Of a DNA stretch of 64,000 bases, positions 59,752-64,000 are shown piece by piece; position 1 is the first letter of the stretch, and each line of letters starts with the position of its first letter. A model generated the notes under the pieces. That model saw only the letters and a list, made by a program, of their open reading frames with translations. It was not told the origin of the DNA and made no database searches. The translations under genes were made by a program, and so were the position numbers. Origin of the DNA: Onthophagus taurus (taxonomy: Eukaryota; Arthropoda; Insecta; Coleoptera; Scarabaeidae); contig NC_091968.1 in NCBI RefSeq assembly GCF_036711975.1, positions 5,022,001 through 5,086,000 of the forward strand, written 5' to 3'.

Positions 59752-60099
59752 TTTATTATTAATTGGGTTTTAATAATAATTAGAATAATTGAATTAAATA
59801 TTGTTAATTAAATAATTATTTGGTAATTTTTTGTCCTAATCTTTTTTTTTTTTCCTCTTTTTCAAGGTCAAATTACCGCTCAAACGTCAAATTGACGTAA
59901 ACGTCACATTTGGAGTTAATATTGCTAACTTCACAACAATTTGAATTTGATAAACGCTAAGATTAAATTAAACGTAATAACAACTTAACTCCAAAGCAAG
60001 ATAACTTAAACCCAATGCTATCCCAAATTCAAAACTAGTCAATGTAAGATAACTCAACCCTAATGTAAAAATGTGGAGTTCAAAACGCGAATAAGAATG
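59752..60099. other. 3' flank of syntaxin 18, no gene
   Basis: AT-rich 3' sequence with a pyrimidine run near 59840 and a short GACGTNAACGTCA-like stretch near 59895. No coding exon seen before the Tc1 element. Confidence 0.4.
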
Positions 60100-60101
60100 T
60101 A

Positions 60102-61432
60102 CAGTTAGTCACAAAAGTCTACATACACCACTTTAAATAGCGATACCGCAATAAACACCATTAAATACATCTTTGCATTACATCTAAAACTACTTGTGTT
60201 TATTGACGAGCATACCACAAAAATGAAACTAAACCAAGTGTTCCATGGAGAGAGCAAAAAATTGAATACTGACAGATAAACCTCACCAAAAGTCAACATA
60301 CAGTTATGCATTTGATACAAAAAAGCTTACAAAACATTTCTAGTTAATATTTTAGGTTATTTAAGTTTATGTTATAGTTTCTATTTACCTTAGTAGTGAA
60401 TATTATATTATTTAAAATTTGAAATATTATGGAAAGAAAAGAAATATTGGTTGAAATTCGCCATTTACTAGTAAAGTTAAGAAATGAGGAAAAATCTTAT
60501 GGTGAAATTACTAAAACTGTTGGCTAAAGTCGAGTAAGAATCTAAACAATTATATAAAATTTTAATGGATTAAATAAACCACGCATTGGTCGCCCAAGAA
60601 TTTTAAATCAACGTGACATCCGGACAATTTTAAAACTGCTGAAAGAAAATCTCAGAACAAGTGCTCCTCAATTGGCAGAAGATTTTTCAATAAGCTATCC
60701 ATAAAGTCGTGCATCCAGAAAGTGTATGTAGTATGGACGAGTGCCATGAAGAAAACCTTTAATTTCCCAACAAAACAGGCAGAAATGGATTGAATTTGCT
60801 AAAAGATATCTTGCAAGTGATTTTGAATTTTAGAAAAAAGTTATGTTTACTGACGAAAGTAAGTATAATATTTTCGGATCGGATGGTGGAGAAAAAATTT
60901 GCTCCCAACCGTTAAACGTGTGGTGGAGGATCGGTGATGGTTTGGGGCTCGATGGCTACCTCTAGGCTAAGAAACTTGATTTTTATTGATGGTATTAAGG
61001 ACCATAGATGGTATTTGGAAATATTGCAAGACAATTTGAAAAAATTAGCAAAGCGCTTGGGGCTTGGAAATTGGCGGATCTTTCAACCAGATAACGACCC
61101 TAAGCATACCGCTCATGTTGTCCGAAAATGGATTCTTTATAACGTACCAAAACATTTGGGATGAGGTAGAACGAAGGATCCGGAAATACAATGTCAAAAA
61201 TAAGCAATCGTTAAAAGATGCGCTAAACAAAGCTTGGGCTGAAATACAAGTCAGTGTAACAGAGAATCTAGTTCTTTCTATGCCAAGACGACTCCAGGCA
61301 GTTCTGGATTTGTAAATATTAAAATTTTTGTATTTAACTATGATTAATTTAATAATTTCAAGTTTTATTATATGACATGTTATTTAACTGGAGTGAATTT
61401 ACTTGGTGTATGTAGACTTTTGTGACTAACTG
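60102..61432 (+). mobile_element. Tc1-like transposon with well-preserved ends
   Basis: Terminal inverted repeats of 29 bp, CAGTTAGTCACAAAAGTCTA then CATACACCA, identical at both ends as read, flanked by the TA target duplication (60100-60101 and 61433-61434). Total length 1331 bp. The interior codes for a damaged DD34E transposase on the plus strand. Confidence 0.9.
60429..61315 (+). pseudogene. Tc1-family transposase, inactivated
   Basis: Starts MERKEILVEIRHLLVKLR with a helix-turn-helix (SYGEITKTVG), then GRPRILNQRDIRTI, VMFTDESKYNIFGSDG (first catalytic Asp) and IFQPDNDPKHTAHVV (second Asp). Several stops and frameshifts break the first two thirds. Near 61150 the stretch that should read WPSQSPDLNPIE is missing, so NVPK is joined to QNIWDEVERRIRK; the catalytic Glu is therefore deleted. 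The end, SVTENLVLSMPRRLQAVL, is well kept. Confidence 0.85.
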
Positions 61433-61439
61433 TATGTTT

Positions 61440-62000
61440 AAAGCATATCCTAGACTCAATTAACATTGCACTTAGCAGCTGTATACTGGAATCATTGACT
61501 AAATACTGGATTTATTTATTAGATACTGAAACCAACCAGTTGACTTTTGAATACTAAAACCAATCACTTTGGACGTTGTACTTAGCAAATGGATACTGCA
61601 ATTATTTATTAAAAATGTGAAGTTTCTCCTGAATACTAGAATCATTTACTAGACACTAGAATCAACCAGCGAATACTGGAAACAATGACTCATGATATTA
61701 CATCTAACTTCTAGATACTAGAAACAATCACTATCAATATTACACTTAGCAGCTGGATATTGGAATCATTTATTAAATACTGCAATCATTCATTAAATAC
61801 TGGAATCAACCATTGAGTACTGAAAATAAGTACCAAGGATACTGTATCTAACTACTGGAATCAGTCACTATGAAATGACATTGCACTTCACCACTCGATA
61901 TTGGAATCATGTATTAGATACTGCATTCAACCACTGAGTATTGGAAATAGTTACTAAGTATACTGCATTTATTTCTGGATACTGCCAGCAATCAGATTGA
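61440..62000. repeat. Degenerate short tandem repeat around ATACTGGAATCA
   Basis: The words ATACTGGAATCA, ACTGAATACTGG and CATTTATTAAATACTG recur many times in irregular order over ~550 bp, as in an old, decayed minisatellite. No coding potential. Confidence 0.6.
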
Positions 62001-62326
62001 ACTAAAACTGTTAGTTCTAGTGCTAGTGGTTTGCTTTGATTTACTTAACTAACAGAATTTTTAAATTTGTAATCTCTACCAGTTCCTTTACGTTTTACTC
62101 TTAGCTCCGCTACCTGTATTATTTCTTTACAAGAATCAAAACCAAATTTACTTAAAAACAAAATAAAAAGTAAAGTAAACGTGAACAAAGCTGTCATTTA
62201 ATGAAGTTGTAAGTTCTAGTTTTAATTTAGTGAGCACTGGTTGTAGTTTAGAAAATAGTTTAATAACATTAATATTGGTTTGGTTTTAAAAAAACGTTTT
62301 TACTCTGATAATCTTCGACTTACTCT
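62000..62326. other. No gene recognised
   Basis: AT-rich sequence between the decayed minisatellite and the copia fragment. It contains a partial CTAGTTCTAG-family piece (AACTAAAACTGTTAGTTC near 62000). Confidence 0.3.
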
Positions 62327-62530
62327 TTATACAAAAAATGCCGTTTTTATGTCAAACTTTATTATTTGGTCGTTTCTTTGTGCAGCTATTGCAAAAATCA
62401 TTCTTATAGCATTGTTTCCAATTACCGGACTGTATGTCACTTCAAAATCTTCTCCAAATTTTTGTTTGCATTCTCTAACCACTAATCTAGCTTTGTACAA
62501 TCCGATTTCTTTAAATTTTAAAATCCATTC
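62327..62530 (-). pseudogene. Ty1/copia reverse transcriptase fragment
   Basis: Minus-strand frame reads YKARLVVRECKQKFGEDF, TYSPVIGNNAIRMIFAIA and IIKFDIKTAFFV, matching the N-terminal part of copia-type RT (KARLVARG..Q..G.D..ETYSPV and the DVKTAFL motif with the first catalytic Asp). Only about 65 codons remain; the rest is lost, and a hairpin repeat joins directly at its upstream side. Confidence 0.85.
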
Positions 62531-62800
62531 GGGTTTAGCACTGTTACTATGTAGAACTAACACTATACCTAGAACTAGAAACATTTGAGTTTAGCCGCAC
62601 GTCTCTAAAGACGGCTAAACCCGAATGATTCTAGTTCTAGGTCTAGTGTTAGTTGTAGTTTTTCACCAGCACTATTACTATATAGAACTAACACTATACG
62701 TAGAACTATAATCACGTCTATAAAGACGGCTAAACCTAAATGATTCTAGTTCTAGGTATACTGTTAGTTCTTGTTTAACATCTGCACTGTCACTAGAACT
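62530..62800. repeat. Two palindromic hairpins (CTAGTTCTAG family)
   Basis: Hairpins centred near 62605 and 62715, with arms AACTAACACTATACCTAG and GGTCTAGTGTTAGTTGTAG and cores GTTTAGCCGCACG / CGGCTAAACCC. The spacer TTACTATATAGAACTAACAC matches the copy at 4.2 kb, so these form one subfamily. Confidence 0.8.
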
Positions 62801-62811
62801 AACACTATAGG

Positions 62812-63061
62812 GGAGAGTGTTGTACCTTGGGCCAGTTTTTAGTTTTCTATTAAAGTAGTCGTTTAAGGTATATATGTTCCAAATGTAACATATGTAATAG
62901 ATACATACTATAGCTATTTTGCTGTTCATATATGCCTGTATTTTCTATTAAACAGTTGTTTTTTTTTAATTTATATGATGAATTTAGTAAAGTGATTCAA
63001 CTTGACCCAAGGTACAACTAGGTAATGTACCTCGGACCACCATATGCTGTACCTTGGACCA
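62812..63061. repeat. GTACCTTGG inverted-repeat sequence
   Basis: GTTGTACCTTGGGCCAG near 62820 is mirrored by CTTGACCCAAGGTACAAC near 63002, with two more GTACCT(C/T)GGACCA copies to 63060. Probably the terminal part of the pogo/jerky-like element that follows. The outer ends could not be fixed. Confidence 0.5.
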
Positions 63062-63895
63062 GTCATAGATCGGTAAGTATACGTGACTTTCCTCTTCGCC
63101 TTCCTACTTTTATTTTGCGGGCAGATGCCTTTGGATACGGCCACAGCATCTCAGGTGTGATAGAACTTTTCGAAGTCTTTCCCTGGATAGCATTTGAGGT
63201 GGAAGGGATAGAGACGTCAGCTACCATCGCCTCTCTTTCTTCTTGTTACTTATCATTGGGCGCGGTCAGCGGACACAGCAGCTGAGTAGCTGAGCCACAT
63301 CAGATTCCTGAACGGTATCGCTGGTTTACCGCTGACACTCAGCGCTGGCCGCTTTTAACAGCGCTTTGGTTTGACGTTTAAATGAAAGTGACAGAAAGTG
63401 GGTAAAGTCGTGAAGTGAGGTTAATATATTGAGGATAACTTTGTGTGATGTTATTAGCAAGGTTATCCAATACCATTAAGATATTCATATCTAAATCGTC
63501 ATCGTTTAAAAAATAATCCACTACCAAACGTTTATTACGATTTGTATCGACCATTTTTAGCAAACACGTATAATACGGGACTTAACTAATCTAATACTGT
63601 CAACCAAGACAGTTTAGACATTTAATGCATAATATGTCAAAAACATGATGTGTAGAAATACCGTACAGCGACCAGAAACATGCTGCTTATCATTATCTCA
63701 CAAAAGCTGCTTTTTTACATCAGCTGTGTCCGCTGACCGCGCCCATTGATTCGTTCATAGCAGATAAGAATTCATCTTCAGCCAAAATATTGTTGTTCAC
63801 GGGATAAAGTCCACTAACTTCAAATCCCTTCTGAATGTTAGACGTGGTAAAAGCTTTTGGAAAAGCTTTACCACAAGTTTTGCTATGTCATATAT
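63062..63895 (-). pseudogene. pogo/jerky-like DDE transposase C-terminal relic, split by an insertion
   Basis: Two minus-strand pieces, 63748-63895 and 63062-63254, flank a 487-bp insertion. The first reads FEVSGLYPVNNNILAEDEFL and the second SITPEMLWPYPKASARK then GRRRGKSRILTD. These are the consecutive C-terminal segments of DDE-1 domain transposases (F..TGI.P.N...F.ddDFl ... P.PKA..RK...RRKGKS.ILTDTP). The N-terminal two thirds are absent and one frame change exists after the insertion site. Confidence 0.75.
63258..63744. mobile_element. 487-bp non-autonomous DNA element nested in the pogo relic
   Basis: Terminal inverted repeats GGGCGCGGTCAGCGGACACA (left) and its complement at the right (ends GCGCCC at 63744), over about 22 bp, flanked by ATT on both sides (63255-63257 and 63745-63747) as a 3-bp duplication. 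It splits a recognisable transposase frame, which confirms the insertion. PIF/Harbinger-like by duplication length only; superfamily uncertain. Confidence 0.75.
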
Positions 63896-63904
63896 TGAAA
63901 TGGG

Positions 63905-63975
63905 TTGCACTGTTGTTCTGGTATTAGTCCCAGTAATAGTTCTAGTGTTAGTTCTAATTTTAGTTCAATTCTTTA
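63905..63975. repeat. Half of a CTAGTTCTAG-family palindrome
   Basis: AATAGTTCTAGTGTTAGTTC then TAATTTTAGTTCAATTC, one arm only; the window ends before a partner could appear. Confidence 0.6.
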
Positions 63976-64000
63976 TAATATTGCCCCTTGGTTCGGTTCA

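Noticed and set aside
63378..63563. 61-codon minus-strand frame inside the 487-bp element
   Set aside because: The element is too short to encode a transposase and the frame shows no recognisable motif.

Overview
The window is nuclear DNA of an animal, most likely an insect (possibly a beetle, which is a guess). It is strongly AT-rich, its genes have short GT-AG introns, and its proteins match conserved metazoan families. It carries many degenerate DNA transposons and a Penelope-like retroelement. About half of the 64 kb is tandem satellite DNA in at least eight monomer families.

Layout. 1-1488 (minus): 5' end of a VPS13 lipid-transfer gene, running off the left edge. 1.5-9 kb: a 267-bp tandem array and a piggyBac-like element filled with a 190-bp satellite. 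9.0-14.3 kb (minus): a complete two-exon GH31 alpha-glucosidase of the ER glucosidase II type, whose intron holds a 363-bp satellite and a hAT relic. 14.6-21.2 kb: a pogo-like element swollen by about 16 copies of a ~367-bp satellite. 21.8-40.6 kb (minus): a TWIK-type two-pore potassium channel with two mutually compatible first coding exons 13 kb apart. Its introns hold a 404-bp satellite, a palindrome cluster, a broken piggyBac, a 1.2-kb foldback element and, on the opposite strand, a single-exon Pam16/Magmas gene. 35.6-50.9 kb: more than 30 copies of a ~345-bp satellite on both sides of the distal channel exon. 51.3-54.4 kb (plus): a three-exon single-pass membrane protein whose first coding intron contains a Penelope-like element. 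54.7-58.8 kb: a tandemly duplicated block joining the 3' end of that gene to the 5' end of syntaxin 18, interrupted by a hAT element that itself contains a 175-bp satellite. 58.8-59.8 kb (plus): intact syntaxin 18. 60-64 kb: a Tc1 element with well-preserved ends, a copia reverse transcriptase scrap, hairpin repeats and a pogo/jerky-like transposase relic split by a 487-bp insertion.

The host genes are unrelated housekeeping and membrane genes; I see no gene cluster acting in one pathway. The main theme is structural: three independent DNA transposon types (piggyBac-like TTAA, pogo-like TA, hAT-like 8-bp duplication) each enclose a different satellite array between their terminal inverted repeats, which suggests satellites being born inside non-autonomous transposons. 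The second notable point is the pair of alternative channel exons, which differ in the cap cysteine.
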